DNA from: Trichocoleus desertorum NBK24
GTDB lineage: Bacteria > Cyanobacteriota > Cyanobacteriia > FACHB-46
Direction of reading: 5' to 3'
Assembly: GCF_030409055.1 (NCBI RefSeq)
Contig: NZ_CP116619.1
Span: 2,574,628 to 2,638,627, forward strand
Length of the DNA stretch: 64,000 nucleotides
Shown: positions 1-9,564 of the stretch, piece by piece
How the letters are laid out: each line of letters starts with the position of its first letter
How positions within the stretch are numbered: position 1 is the first letter of the stretch
Program-made: the position numbers and the translations under genes
The notes under the pieces: model-generated
What the model was told of the DNA's origin: nothing
Seen by the model: the letters and a program-made list of their open reading frames with translations, nothing else
Databases searched by the model: none

Positions 1-2
1 AC

Positions 3-1127
3 ATCTCTCAGCTCCGGGCGATCGCCACAGCCCCAGCAGCAGAACTAACTCTAGAAAATCCAAATTTGCAGGCAATTCTCACGGCTGCTTCCACAAGACT
101 CCTAGAATCTCTAGATGCGGTGGTCAGCCAATATCAACAAGAGAGTGAAGCCGAACAACTGGCGCTTGATCTCGCTCACGCAGAACTGTTTGAGCAGCGA
201 GAAGCAGCCACCGCAGCCGCGCAACAACAAGCGCAACAATTAGAAACCATGTTAGTGGAGCTACAGCAAACTCAGGCGCAACTGATTCAAACCGAAAAAA
301 TGTCTAGTTTGGGTCAATTAGTAGCGGGGGTTGCTCACGAAATCAACAATCCTGTCAATTTCATTTACGGTAATTTAGCCCATGTCAGCGAGTACGCCCA
401 CAACTTACTCAATCTCTCGGCTCTTTACCAAAAGTATCACCCCCAACCTGAATTAGAGATTCAGCAACAGCTCAAAGCGACTGACCTGGAGTTTTTAATC
501 CAAGATTTACCGAAGATTTTGTCTTCGATGGCTGTGGGGACGGCTCGGATTCGAGAAATTGTCTTATCGCTGCGCAACTTCTCTCGGCAAGATGAAGCCC
601 GGATGCGCCGAGTGGATATTCATGACGGTCTCGACAGCACTTTACTAATCTTGCAAAATCGGCTGAAACCGACTGGCAGCTTTCCAGGCATCCAGTTGAT
701 TAAAGAGTATGGTGACTTGCCCCTTGTAGAGTGTCATTTAGGGCAGATTAATCAAGTTTTTATGAACCTATTGAGTAATGCGATTGATGCCCTCAGAAGT
801 AGCGATCGCATTACTCAGAAACATTTAACAGAGTCATGCCCCATTCCTAGCATTACGATTCGGACTCAAGTGCATCATTCTGATACCATCACGGTCTGCA
901 TTGCGGACAATGGCCCCGGAATTAGTGCTGAAGTCCAAGCTCGGCTCTTTGAACCTTTTTTTACCACTAAACCTGTCGGTAAAGGCACTGGCATTGGGCT
1001 TTCGATTAGTCAGCAAATTGTCACAGAAACTCATCAAGGGGCGCTTTGGTGTGTCTCAGAATTGGGTCAAGGTGCAGAATTTTGGCTGAAGCTACCGATT
1101 CACTCCTCAACGACGGTTCACTCATGA
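3..1127 (+). CDS. Sensor histidine kinase, C-terminal part (cut by the left window edge)
   Basis: The reading frame is open to the left edge, so the true start lies outside the window; a TTG at 66 is only an internal codon. A coiled-coil stretch leads into a HisKA domain with the motif GVAHEINNPVNF (phospho-accepting His codon at 336-338). An N-box (FMNLLSNAIDAL), a G1 box (DNGPGIS) and the FEPFFTTKP...GKGTGIGLS ATP lid follow, which is a complete HATPase_c domain. No receiver domain follows. The catalytic half is very similar to that of the kinase at 3450-5270, including the unusual HEINNPVNFIYGN segment, so the two are probably paralogs from duplication. Its input domain and signal cannot be judged here. 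It converges with the acetamidase gene, with only 5 bases between the stops. Confidence 0.93.
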   Translation: MSQLRAIATAPAAELTLENPNLQAILTAASTRLLESLDAVVSQYQQESEAEQLALDLAHAELFEQREAATAAAQQQAQQLETMLVELQQTQAQLIQTEKMSSLGQLVAGVAHEINNPVNFIYGNLAHVSEYAHNLLNLSALYQKYHPQPELEIQQQLKATDLEFLIQDLPKILSSMAVGTARIREIVLSLRNFSRQDEARMRRVDIHDGLDSTLLILQNRLKPTGSFPGIQLIKEYGDLPLVECHLGQINQVFMNLLSNAIDALRSSDRITQKHLTESCPIPSITIRTQVHHSDTITVCIADNGPGISAEVQARLFEPFFTTKPVGKGTGIGLSISQQIVTETHQGALWCVSELGQGAEFWLKLPIHSSTTVHS

Positions 1128-1147
1128 ACAGCTCACTCATGACCATC
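1118..1147. repeat. 15-bp tandem duplication spanning two convergent stop codons
   Basis: TCACTCATGAACAGC (1118-1132) is followed directly by TCACTCATGACCATC (1133-1147). The first copy holds the stop of the kinase. The second holds the reverse-strand stop of the acetamidase gene, because TCATGA gives a TGA on both strands. Confidence 0.7.
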
Positions 1148-2287
1148 AGGCGTGGGGAGAAAAAGACACTTAGGAAGTGAGGCGTGACAGCCCCGCCGCT
1201 GATTCACCATTTGGGTAATGCCAAAATCTACTGCAACTGACATCAGGGCGTAAGCTTCATCTGCACTCATCTTCTGTTTGGTTTGCAAGAAGTCCAGCAT
1301 TTGATCCGCGCATTGGCTGACCGCTTGGTCGAAATCATGATCAAAACCGTGGGTAATCCAATGAGATTCTGTCTCTAGTAGTGGACTGCTGACTGGGAAA
1401 TCCTTAATCAAGGAGACTTGCAGCCAAGCGTTCATCGAAGCTTCGATCGCGGTGCCTGAAATTTCCCCATCTCCTTGCCCCATGTGAGGATCGCCCACAA
1501 AGAAATTAGCACCAGGGGTAAAAACTGGATAGTAAACCGTTGCGCCCGCGCCCATGCGCCAGTTGTCGATATTGCCACCAAACAGGCCCGGAGGGACACT
1601 ACTAATGCGACCACTCTGGGCAGGAGCAACACCCATGATGCCAAAGTGAGGCCGTAGGGGAATAGAAACCTGAGTTTTAATCGGTTCGCGATTTGCCGCC
1701 TCAGCCGGGATGATCAGCCCAGGATGATTGTATAAAGGCTGCGATTTGAAGTCGTAGGCAAAGGCAGGTTGGGCCAGCCCCGCTTCGGCATCTAGTTTGT
1801 AAATAGTCAGGCGCTCTTTTTTGAAGCTGTTGTAGAGATAGCCCCAATGAGCAGCAATATTGACACCGTAAGGCAAGCGGGGCGTGGTCTTGAGAATTTT
1901 AACGACTAAGGTATCTCCTGGCTCAGCTCCCCTAACCGCAATTGGCCCGCTCATAATGTGCATTCCAGGGCCACGATCGCTCACTTGGTCGTAAACCTCT
2001 CGCACCGCTGAATCCATCATCAGGTCAGGTGCGCCACCAGCTTGATGCGTCAAGGCTTCAACATAGACAATGTCTCCTGAATCAATCGTGAGTACAGGGG
2101 GTAAGGACTGATCAAAAAAGCCCCAGAAGCAAGTTTCGGGTGTGGCTTTGAGGACGTGAAGATGTCCGGCATCTCTTAAGGTCTCTGCAACCGATAAAGT
2201 ATCTAGCTTGGCTGCTTCCGGATCACGGCTAAAGCCCATTGCATATCCAGATGAATCTTGATCAGAGCCATGTTGATGTTCTGCCAT
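1133..2287 (-). CDS. Acetamidase/formamidase family protein
   Basis: 384 aa, a full-length member of the FmdA/AmdA family. These metal-dependent amidases hydrolyse formamide or short-chain amides to ammonia and the acid in the cytoplasm. Family landmarks visible are GPIAVRGAEPGDTL (about 114-127), RPHFGIMGVAP (212-222), PPGLFGGNIDNW (232-243) and the metal/active-site block GDPHMGQGDGEISGTAIE (265-282). The N-terminal 25 residues are hydrophilic and poorly conserved-looking. A role in nitrogen scavenging is inferred from the family; the exact substrate cannot be read from sequence. No amide transporter or regulator is adjacent. The flanking genes are a kinase, convergent on one side, and a PhnD-like lipoprotein gene, divergent on the other. 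Confidence 0.9.
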   Translation of the reverse strand: MAEHQHGSDQDSSGYAMGFSRDPEAAKLDTLSVAETLRDAGHLHVLKATPETCFWGFFDQSLPPVLTIDSGDIVYVEALTHQAGGAPDLMMDSAVREVYDQVSDRGPGMHIMSGPIAVRGAEPGDTLVVKILKTTPRLPYGVNIAAHWGYLYNSFKKERLTIYKLDAEAGLAQPAFAYDFKSQPLYNHPGLIIPAEAANREPIKTQVSIPLRPHFGIMGVAPAQSGRISSVPPGLFGGNIDNWRMGAGATVYYPVFTPGANFFVGDPHMGQGDGEISGTAIEASMNAWLQVSLIKDFPVSSPLLETESHWITHGFDHDFDQAVSQCADQMLDFLQTKQKMSADEAYALMSVAVDFGITQMVNQRRGCHASLPKCLFLPTPDGHE

Positions 2288-2384
2288 GAATCTACCTTGC
2301 TAAAAGCCGCAGAAGTACCCTGTTATTCATCTTGATGTTTGGTGAAGATTATAGTTTGAGTCTTAAGGCAGCGATCGCCCTTGT

Positions 2385-2423
2385 TGATGCCAAGTGCTGA
2401 TGCCAAGTGTTAATGCCAACTCA
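2385..2423. repeat. Three-copy 13-bp direct repeat upstream of the SBP gene
   Basis: TGATGCCAAGTGC (2385-2397), TGATGCCAAGTGT (2398-2410) and TAATGCCAACTCA (2411-2423) form an imperfect tandem array about 65 bases before the lipoprotein gene. It could be an operator with 13-bp spacing or simply a replication-slippage product. Confidence 0.65.
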
Positions 2424-2487
2424 GACATCAGCTTGATTTCCCACTCCTCAGCCCCAAGTCCTCCAATCCTAAACATCTCCTAACATC

Positions 2488-3453
2488 ATGCGAGCTACCT
2501 CTTCTCTGCTCGATCGTTCTAGCTGCCGCACTTCAATGCGCTATTTTCTGATGCTGGTGGTGATGCTGCTGATGGGAAGCTGTGGATCTGTCAGCGATCG
2601 CCCTGCTCCGTCACCCTCCAATCTGCCTGCAACCAGCAATCGAGAATTCAAAGAATTCAACGTCATTGATGTCGCTGTCATTCCCGCGCTCAGTCCTAAA
2701 GAACAAGAAAAGCAACTGGAATCTCTTAAAGAGTATCTAGAAAAATCACTGGGGTATCCCATTTATTTCCAGGTGACTCAGAACTATGAGCAAGCAGTCG
2801 AGCTACTAGTACAGGAAAAGGTGGAAGTTGCTTATTTAGGGCCTCTAACCTATGTGCAGGCACAGCAGCAAAATCCTCAAATTGAGCCAATTGTCGCTCC
2901 CATCGAGAAAAACACAGGCCGCCCTTGGTATACCAGCGTCATCATTGCCAATACTGCTAAGGGAATTCAAAGCTTAAGTGACCTGCAAGGCAAGCGCTTT
3001 GCCTTTGTCAGTCGCTCCTCTACTTCTGGTTACTTAGTGCCCCTGGCCCACTTGCGAGAAATTGGTCTCAATCCAGACCAAGACTTTGCTGCGGTTAAAT
3101 ATTCTGGTAGTCATGACCAAGCAGAGGCCGATTTGGAGGCAGGTGTCGTAGATGCGATCGCAGATAGCAAACCCTCTTTACTCAAGAGCCAAAAGGCTGG
3201 CAAACTTGACCCTAAACAGTACCAGGTTATTTGGGAATCAGACCCCATTCCGATGTCGCCCGTGGTTGTTTCCAAAAAACTGGACCCCGAAATTGTCTCC
3301 AGTCTGAAGAAAGCCCTGATCAATGCCCCAGAAGGACTAGCGGATATTACAGGGGCTGAGTCTGCGGGCTACACGTTAGTTGAAGATGCTGATTATGAGC
3401 CAATTCGGCAATTGCAAAAGAGCTTGAAGGTCGATTCTGGTCCCAGACAATGA
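2488..3453 (+). CDS. PhnD/SsuA-like periplasmic substrate-binding lipoprotein coupled to a histidine kinase
   Basis: 321 aa. The N-terminus has a hydrophobic stretch followed by MGSC, so Cys32 is the likely lipidated residue of a lipoprotein signal peptide. An internal ATG at 2536 (residue 17) gives a more typical signal and is the better start. The mature part matches the phosphate/phosphite/phosphonate-type binding fold: VIPALSPKEQEKQLESLKEYLEKSLG, VEVAYLGPLTYV, GKRFAFVSRSSTSGYLVP and VVDAIADSK segments. No ABC permease or ATPase is nearby. Its stop overlaps the start of the downstream kinase by four bases (ATGA), so the two are translationally coupled. The inferred job is ligand capture for that kinase rather than transport. 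The ligand is unknown; an oxyanion or phosphonate is only a family-based guess. Confidence 0.88.
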   Translation: MRATSSLLDRSSCRTSMRYFLMLVVMLLMGSCGSVSDRPAPSPSNLPATSNREFKEFNVIDVAVIPALSPKEQEKQLESLKEYLEKSLGYPIYFQVTQNYEQAVELLVQEKVEVAYLGPLTYVQAQQQNPQIEPIVAPIEKNTGRPWYTSVIIANTAKGIQSLSDLQGKRFAFVSRSSTSGYLVPLAHLREIGLNPDQDFAAVKYSGSHDQAEADLEAGVVDAIADSKPSLLKSQKAGKLDPKQYQVIWESDPIPMSPVVVSKKLDPEIVSSLKKALINAPEGLADITGAESAGYTLVEDADYEPIRQLQKSLKVDSGPRQ

Positions 3454-5270
3454 AGATTTGGCAGAAGTTTATTGGCTCGTCTTTGGTTGCGGCTGGATTG
3501 GTGGCTACCTTGATGAGTGGCAGCGCTTTCTTGATCAGGCAGGCCGATCGCTCCGTACAAATGAGTCGGGAAAAAACGATTCAAGCCCGGACAGTTTCCC
3601 TGGAATTGCAACTTGCCTTGCGCGAGCAGCTACTGGCGCTGAAGAATTTTTTGCTGATCGATCGAAATGCGATCGCGATGACCGATTACCAAAAAGCAAT
3701 GTCTAATTTTCTAATCAGTTTGGAAGAATTAGAGCGCGTGATGCCAGGAGCCTCAGAAATTCCTGTGGTGCGTCGTCGGCATCAATTCTTAGTGCGATTG
3801 GCTGATAACTTGGCCGATACGCCAACTAATGACGCCCTGACTGAGCAGGACTTACGAGCCATTGATTCTTTTGGCAAGGATATCGACTTTTACCTAGCAG
3901 CTTTAACTGAAACGGCGCAGAAGCAAGATGCCCTAGCTCAGCAAGCGGCCCAGCAATTTAAGCGCCAAGCCCAAACTTTTACTTATGTTCTAAGTGGGCT
4001 GATTGTGTTGGTATTTATTAGTCAGTTCTTGCTGATTTTGCTGCCAGTCATTCGCTCCATCCACCAGCTACAATTGGGCGCGGCGACCATTGGGGCTGGC
4101 AATTTAGATCACCGCTTGCAAATATCGACTAGGGACGAAATTGAGGCATTGGCCCAAGAGTTTAATCAGATGGCAGCTCAGTTAGCTGAGTTTTATCGCT
4201 CTTTAGAGCAGAAGGTGGCCGAACGAACCGCAGAATTAGTGCAAGTGAATCAAAGCTTAGAGAGTGAGATTAGCGATCGCAAGCAGGCCGAAACCGCGTT
4301 ACGCCAATCAGAGGAGCGAGAGCGGGAGCGTGCCCAGCAGCTAGAGCAAACTCTTCAGGAGTTGCAAAAAACTCAAGCTCAGCTAGTCCAAACCGAAAAA
4401 ATGTCCAGCTTGGGGCAACTAGTTGCGGGAGTGGCCCACGAGATCAACAACCCAGTGAATTTCATCTACGGCAACTTGGAGTACACCCATGCGTATGTAG
4501 AAGATTTGCTAGGGCTGGTTCATCGCTACCAGCAACACTCCGGTCAGCCTCATCCTGAAATCCAGCAATACACAGAGGCGATCGATCTAGAGTTTCTCGA
4601 AATTGATCTGCCCAAGATGCTGGCTTCCATGAAGGTTGGGGCTGAGCGGATTCGGCAAATTGTGCTTTCCTTGCGGAACTTCTCGCGCCTTGACGAATCT
4701 GACATGAAGCGGGTCAACATTCACGAAGGGATCGATAGTACGCTGTTGATTTTGCAACATCGGCTCAAAGCCAAGCCAGACCACCCTGAAATTCAGGTAA
4801 TCAAAGAGTATGGTCAGTTGCCTCTGGTGGAGTGCTACACCGGACAACTCAACCAAGTCTTTATGAATATTCTCAGCAACGCCATTGATGCCCTCGACCA
4901 ATTCAATCAGACGCGCGCGATCGCGGAGATTCAAAGTGCTCCCAGCCAAATTCGGATTCAGACCAAAGCGCTAGCATCCGATCGAGTAGCGATCCGCATT
5001 GCCGATAATGGCTCTGGCATGACGGATGAAGTGAAGCAGCGGCTATTTGATCCCTTCTTCACGACCAAACCCGTAGGCAAAGGGACCGGATTGGGGCTAT
5101 CTATTAGCCACCAAATTGTGGTGCAGAAGCATGGAGGCAAACTATATTGTGAATCCCAACCGCAACAGGGCACAGAATTCTGGATTGAAATTCCAGTGCA
5201 ACCCATTGGTAGCCCCCTCGATAGCCTCCTCACCTCTCCCTCGGCAGCAGTCCCCAACCTGACTATTTGA
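3450..5270 (+). CDS. Membrane sensor histidine kinase with periplasmic helical domain, HAMP, HisKA, HATPase
   Basis: 606 aa. TM1 lies at about residues 9-29. A periplasmic, mostly helical region of about 145 residues (four-helix-bundle type) follows, then TM2 at about 177-200 and a HAMP linker at 200-255. A long coiled coil leads into HisKA with GVAHEINNPVNF (His330). The HATPase_c domain has its N-box at 468-482, DNGSGM at 519-524 and GKGTGLGLS at 543-551. No receiver domain is present and no response-regulator gene is adjacent. The start codon lies inside the stop of the PhnD-like gene, so the pair behaves as one sensing unit in which a lipoprotein binds ligand and the kinase reads it. It converges with cobN, leaving 10 bases between the stops. 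Confidence 0.93.
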   Translation: MKIWQKFIGSSLVAAGLVATLMSGSAFLIRQADRSVQMSREKTIQARTVSLELQLALREQLLALKNFLLIDRNAIAMTDYQKAMSNFLISLEELERVMPGASEIPVVRRRHQFLVRLADNLADTPTNDALTEQDLRAIDSFGKDIDFYLAALTETAQKQDALAQQAAQQFKRQAQTFTYVLSGLIVLVFISQFLLILLPVIRSIHQLQLGAATIGAGNLDHRLQISTRDEIEALAQEFNQMAAQLAEFYRSLEQKVAERTAELVQVNQSLESEISDRKQAETALRQSEERERERAQQLEQTLQELQKTQAQLVQTEKMSSLGQLVAGVAHEINNPVNFIYGNLEYTHAYVEDLLGLVHRYQQHSGQPHPEIQQYTEAIDLEFLEIDLPKMLASMKVGAERIRQIVLSLRNFSRLDESDMKRVNIHEGIDSTLLILQHRLKAKPDHPEIQVIKEYGQLPLVECYTGQLNQVFMNILSNAIDALDQFNQTRAIAEIQSAPSQIRIQTKALASDRVAIRIADNGSGMTDEVKQRLFDPFFTTKPVGKGTGLGLSISHQIVVQKHGGKLYCESQPQQGTEFWIEIPVQPIGSPLDSLLTSPSAAVPNLTI

Positions 5271-5280
5271 GTTTCTATGC

Positions 5281-8200
5281 CTAGGAATTGGGAGCAGAAA
5301 GAGTGTTTTCGATCGCGGCTTCTGCTTCATGGGCGATCGCTCGTAATTGGTCGATGGTTTCCGGTTTCACCTGTTCCCATAACCCGCGTTGATGGGCTTC
5401 CAATAATCGTTCTGCCATATCGCGTAAGGCCCAAGGATTTTTCTCCTGAACAAAAGCTTGGACTTTTTCATCCAAGAGATAGGCGTTGGCAACTCCTTGA
5501 TACATGTGGTTTTCCACACAATGAGCTGTAGCATCGTAGGCAAACAAGTAGTCGAGGGTCGCGGCCATTTCAAAGGCTCCCTTGTAGCCATGCCGCATCA
5601 CGCCTTCAAGCCACTTGGGATTCACCACACGCGAACGATAAACACGGGCGATTTCTTCCTGGAGCTTGCGGATTTTGGGGTTTTGGGGTAGCGAATGATC
5701 GCCAAAATAAGTTTGGGGATTTTTGCCAGTGAGCGATCGCACTGCTGCTGTTAAGCCGCCTTGGAATTGGTAATAGTCGTCAGAGTCTAGTAGGTCGTGT
5801 TCGCGGTTGTCTTGGTTGTGCAACACCACCTGCATTTGTTGTAAGCGTTGCTCAAAGGCTTCTGGGGCAGCTCGACCTTCGCCGTTGCGCGTGTAGGCGT
5901 AACTGCTCCAATTGATATAAGCCCGCGCTAAATCTTGATCGTCTGTCCAATTTTGCGCTTCGATTAAACCTTGCAAACCCGCGCCATAAGCTCCTGGTTT
6001 GGAACCAAAGACCCGATAGTGCGATCGCTGCTCTGCCTGTTCTGGCGTTAAGCCTGCGGATTGCCAGCGCTGGGTTTCTTGCTGCACCTGAGCCGCTAAC
6101 GGATTTTGGTCGGGTAGTTCTGGCAAGGCGGCTACGGCTGTCACTGCTTGATCAAACAGATCGATCAAATTGGGGAAAGCATCGCGGAAAAAGCCTGACA
6201 CCCGTAAAGTCACATCCACACGGGGTCGCCCCAAGACAGAGACGGGTAAAATCTCGAAATCCACCATGCGCCGCGATGGCCCTTCCCAAATTGGCTGGAC
6301 TCCCAGTAAAGCCAAGGCTTCGGCAATATCATCACCGCCCGTCCGCATCGTAGAAGTGCCCCAAACTGATAAACCAATGGTCTTGGGATACTCCCCGTTG
6401 TCCTGGGTATAGCGTTCAATTAAAGCTGCCGCCGCCTTGCGTCCCACATCCCAAGCACTCTCGGTCGGAATGGCGCGAATATCAACCGAGTAAAAGTTGC
6501 GTCCGGTGGGTAACACTTCTGGACGACCACGGGTAGGGGCACCAGAAGGCCCACTCGGAACATATCCTCCTGCCAACCCTCGCAATAAATGAGTGATCTC
6601 TTGCGGCGTTTGTTGCAGTTTGGGCAATAGAACTGTTTCAATCCAATTTATTTCTGCTTGGGTGTGAGGTGGTAGGCGATCGCCAGCTTGCCCATTCATC
6701 ACCTGCTCTACCAGAAAAGCCGCTTGTTGCTCCAACAACTCCACGACATCTCCCAAAGTCCGACAAGTCGATAGCTCTTGCTTAAGATCCGAAGGCGATA
6801 GTGAACTGTCTATGGCTGGGAGTTCTGCTACCCACTCAAACGGACTGCCTAAATCAGCCATGAGTGGATCAAGATCGAGACCCCAATCTTTGGCTAAGGC
6901 ACGAGTTAAACCGATGTGACCTGATCCTGGATGCCGTGCGATCGCCACAATCAAATCCCGCAGTTGGCGACCTTCCGGACAGCGGCCAAAGATATGCAAC
7001 CCATCTCTGATTTGAGCTTCTTTCAGTTCGCATAGATACCCATCGGCTCGCGTCAGAAATTCTGCAAGTTGCTCCTGAACTTGGGCCGCGTTGAACTCAA
7101 TACCCAAATCCTGATGCAGGTTCTCCTGCAAAACTAGGTGGGTGATGCGATCGCGAATTACAGGTAAGCGAGTTGGATCTAGGCTTTGGGCTTCGTAATA
7201 TTCATCAATTAAGCGCTCTAACTGTTGCAAGGGGCCGTAGAGTTCAGCGCGGGTCATGGGGGGAGTGAGATGATCCAAAATCACCGCTTGCGATCGCCGC
7301 TTTGCCTGCGCCCCTTCTCCGGGGTCATTGACAATAAACGGGTACAGGTGAGGCAAGGGGCCAAAAGCAACTTCTGGATAGCAATTTTCCGACAGCGCCA
7401 GACTTTTGCCAGGAAGCCATTCTAAGTTGCCATGCTTCCCGACATGAACGATCGCCTGCACTTGAAAGTGTTGTCGCAACCAGTAATAGAACGCCAGATA
7501 AGCATGGGTTGGCTCTAGATCAGGCGCGTGATAGTTCAGCGTGGGGTCTAAGTCATAGCCCCGCGCGGGTTGAATCCCAACAAAAACGTTACCAAGCTGT
7601 AAACCAGAAATAGGAAAAGCCGTTGCTGGTAAGTTAGGATTCTCAGAATTTGGCTCAGAACTTGGCTCAGAGTAAGTGACGGCAGGTGCACCCCAGCGAT
7701 CGCGCATCCCCTGTTGCACCGATGCAGGCAAAGCAGAAAAATACTCCTCGTACTCAGGCAAAGCTAAACTCTGTTGCACCGAGCGTAATTCATATCCTTC
7801 AGGGTCGTTCGTGACTCCGGCAGTTAAGCGCTGAATCAGTTCCTCACTGCTTTGAGGCAAATCTGCCACTTGATAACCCGCCTGTTCTAGAGCCTTAAGA
7901 ATGTCTACGCAGCTCGTTGGCGTATCTAAGCCCACGCCATTCGCCAGTCGGCCATCGCGGGTAGGGTAGTTTGCCAGAATTAAGGCAATTCGGCGTTCTG
8001 CGGGTGGGGTTTGTCTCAGCGCCACCCAATGAGCCGCTAGATCCGTGACAAATTCAATGCGATCGCGAACAGGTTGATAACCCACCACATCCGTTTGCAA
8101 ATCTGGGTTGCGAACTTGTACTGCTTTAAAGGACACCGCACGGCTAATAATACGGCCATCCACTTCGGGTAAAGCCACATTCATCGCGGTATCTCGTGGC

Positions 8201-9195
8201 GACAATCCCCGATACTCGGCTTCCCATTGCTTTACCGTACCGCCGCTCAAGATCACTTGTAGAACGGGCACGTCCAACCGCTGCCATAGCTCCAGATTCG
8301 GAGTTTCGGTTTCCAACTTAGCCAGCGAAAAACTTGTGGCATTCAGCAACACTTGAATTGGCGGAGCATCTGGTGGCTGGAAGTATTTCAACAGCTCTGT
8401 TTGTAAGTCAGGATCGCGCAGGGATGGCACAAAGATGGGCATAGGAGCTAACCCGCGATCGCTCAAGGCTTGGCACAAGGCATCAATTGGAGCGGTGTTG
8501 CCTGCGAGGTAGTGGGCGCGGTAGAACAGTAAGCCTGCTTTGGGGAGGGATGAAGGAGGAAGGATGAGGGATGAAGGAGGAAGGGAGTGAGAGCGCCAGG
8601 GGTAGAGGCCGATTTGGGGGACTGGTTGGGGTAGGGCGGGAGTGTAGTCTTGGTTGAGACCGATTTTGACGGCAAACTTGAGGGCGTTGACCATGTTGGT
8701 GATGCCGCCCTCGGTGAAGTAGCGCCAGAGTTGATTCACTGCTGTCAGGGGTGCGGTGGAGTGACTGACCAAATCTGGATCGGGGCGATCGTCTCCTGGC
8801 AAAACGATGAGAGTGGCTTGGGTGCGCTGAACAATGTCTTTAACGACTTCAAAACCGTAAGACCAATAAGACCGTCCTCCTAGCAAGCGCAACACAATGA
8901 CCGGGGCTGACTCCAAAACATCCTCAGCATAGGTATCAATGGTGAGTTGCTGCTGTAGCTGTAACAAGTTCACCACTCGGATAGCTGGAAAGCCTGGGGG
9001 TAGCTGGGGTAGAGCTTGGGCTAGGGTCTGGATGTCGGTATCTGCCGCCGTTAGCAGGACTACGGGTGCGGGTGTTTGCTCAATAAAAATGACCCCCTCT
9101 GCTTGGGGATTCCAACCGCCAGGGGTAGCAGCCAAACGATGCATGATGGTTTCTAGTTCTAAAAATTGCTTGCACTGAAACTCGCTCTCCTCCAC
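5281..9195 (-). CDS. cobN: Cobaltochelatase CobN-like subunit
   Basis: 1304 aa, the usual size of CobN/magnesium-chelatase H superfamily proteins. CobN is the large subunit that inserts cobalt into a corrin ring; in many cyanobacteria the protein is annotated from homology to aerobic CobN. The signature HVGKHGNLEWLPGK lies around residues 583-597 and the whole chain aligns with the CobN/BchH fold. The first 17 residues look unlike the family, and Met18 (MHRLAATPGGW, codon at about 9144) is the likelier start. ChlH is the main alternative, but the N-terminal SYWSYGFEVVKDI region favours CobN. A short low-complexity insert, LPPSSLILPPSSLP, lies near residues 204-217 and is encoded by a 21-bp direct repeat (see repeat at 8545). 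No other cobalamin gene is adjacent and no B12 riboswitch box is seen upstream. Confidence 0.9.
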   Translation of the reverse strand: MEESEFQCKQFLELETIMHRLAATPGGWNPQAEGVIFIEQTPAPVVLLTAADTDIQTLAQALPQLPPGFPAIRVVNLLQLQQQLTIDTYAEDVLESAPVIVLRLLGGRSYWSYGFEVVKDIVQRTQATLIVLPGDDRPDPDLVSHSTAPLTAVNQLWRYFTEGGITNMVNALKFAVKIGLNQDYTPALPQPVPQIGLYPWRSHSLPPSSLILPPSSLPKAGLLFYRAHYLAGNTAPIDALCQALSDRGLAPMPIFVPSLRDPDLQTELLKYFQPPDAPPIQVLLNATSFSLAKLETETPNLELWQRLDVPVLQVILSGGTVKQWEAEYRGLSPRDTAMNVALPEVDGRIISRAVSFKAVQVRNPDLQTDVVGYQPVRDRIEFVTDLAAHWVALRQTPPAERRIALILANYPTRDGRLANGVGLDTPTSCVDILKALEQAGYQVADLPQSSEELIQRLTAGVTNDPEGYELRSVQQSLALPEYEEYFSALPASVQQGMRDRWGAPAVTYSEPSSEPNSENPNLPATAFPISGLQLGNVFVGIQPARGYDLDPTLNYHAPDLEPTHAYLAFYYWLRQHFQVQAIVHVGKHGNLEWLPGKSLALSENCYPEVAFGPLPHLYPFIVNDPGEGAQAKRRSQAVILDHLTPPMTRAELYGPLQQLERLIDEYYEAQSLDPTRLPVIRDRITHLVLQENLHQDLGIEFNAAQVQEQLAEFLTRADGYLCELKEAQIRDGLHIFGRCPEGRQLRDLIVAIARHPGSGHIGLTRALAKDWGLDLDPLMADLGSPFEWVAELPAIDSSLSPSDLKQELSTCRTLGDVVELLEQQAAFLVEQVMNGQAGDRLPPHTQAEINWIETVLLPKLQQTPQEITHLLRGLAGGYVPSGPSGAPTRGRPEVLPTGRNFYSVDIRAIPTESAWDVGRKAAAALIERYTQDNGEYPKTIGLSVWGTSTMRTGGDDIAEALALLGVQPIWEGPSRRMVDFEILPVSVLGRPRVDVTLRVSGFFRDAFPNLIDLFDQAVTAVAALPELPDQNPLAAQVQQETQRWQSAGLTPEQAEQRSHYRVFGSKPGAYGAGLQGLIEAQNWTDDQDLARAYINWSSYAYTRNGEGRAAPEAFEQRLQQMQVVLHNQDNREHDLLDSDDYYQFQGGLTAAVRSLTGKNPQTYFGDHSLPQNPKIRKLQEEIARVYRSRVVNPKWLEGVMRHGYKGAFEMAATLDYLFAYDATAHCVENHMYQGVANAYLLDEKVQAFVQEKNPWALRDMAERLLEAHQRGLWEQVKPETIDQLRAIAHEAEAAIENTLSAPNS
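8545..8584. repeat. In-frame 21-bp-period direct repeat inside cobN
   Basis: GAGGGATGAAGGAGGAAGG occurs at 8545-8563 and again at 8566-8584. On the coding strand it reads as two copies of a seven-residue Leu-Pro-Pro-Ser-Ser-Leu-X unit. It resembles the degenerate heptanucleotide repeats common in filamentous cyanobacterial genomes, here captured in a linker of the protein without breaking the frame. Confidence 0.85.
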
Positions 9196-9564
9196 GGATC
9201 TGGAGAGGAGTTGATTAAGATATGCTGATTATTAACTGAATCATCCCGTCAGGCTCTATCTTTGGTAACTCAAAAGCTTTATGCCTTGTTTTGGCCGAGC
9301 ATTAACCCAGCAATCTAGTTACTGAGTATTTGATGGTTTGTGTGTGGTTAAAGCCATGCTGCATCGTACCAGCTTACAGTGTTTCTCATAACTGAGCATT
9401 ACATGTCAAACTTCGAGCGGTTCTGAGATTCCTAGCTTTAGGGCAGAAAAGCTGTTGAGTTTAGTTGTTGAGTGCAGTCTAAGGCCGTGAAAAATGCTGT
9501 GGGTGAAGATTGAGCGCGAAGGTTGACAGAGTCAGGCGACTAACTTGTGTGAACGAACCTGAAA
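9196..9564. other. Divergent intergenic region between cobN and a hybrid kinase
   Basis: 369 bases that must hold two divergent promoters. No cobalamin-riboswitch B12 box, hairpin terminator or open frame is apparent. TGTTGAGT occurs twice (9453 and 9466), 13 bp apart. Confidence 0.5.

Noticed and set aside
9196..9564. Cobalamin riboswitch ahead of cobN
   Set aside because: No B12 box or its complement is present in the 369 bases on the cobN strand.
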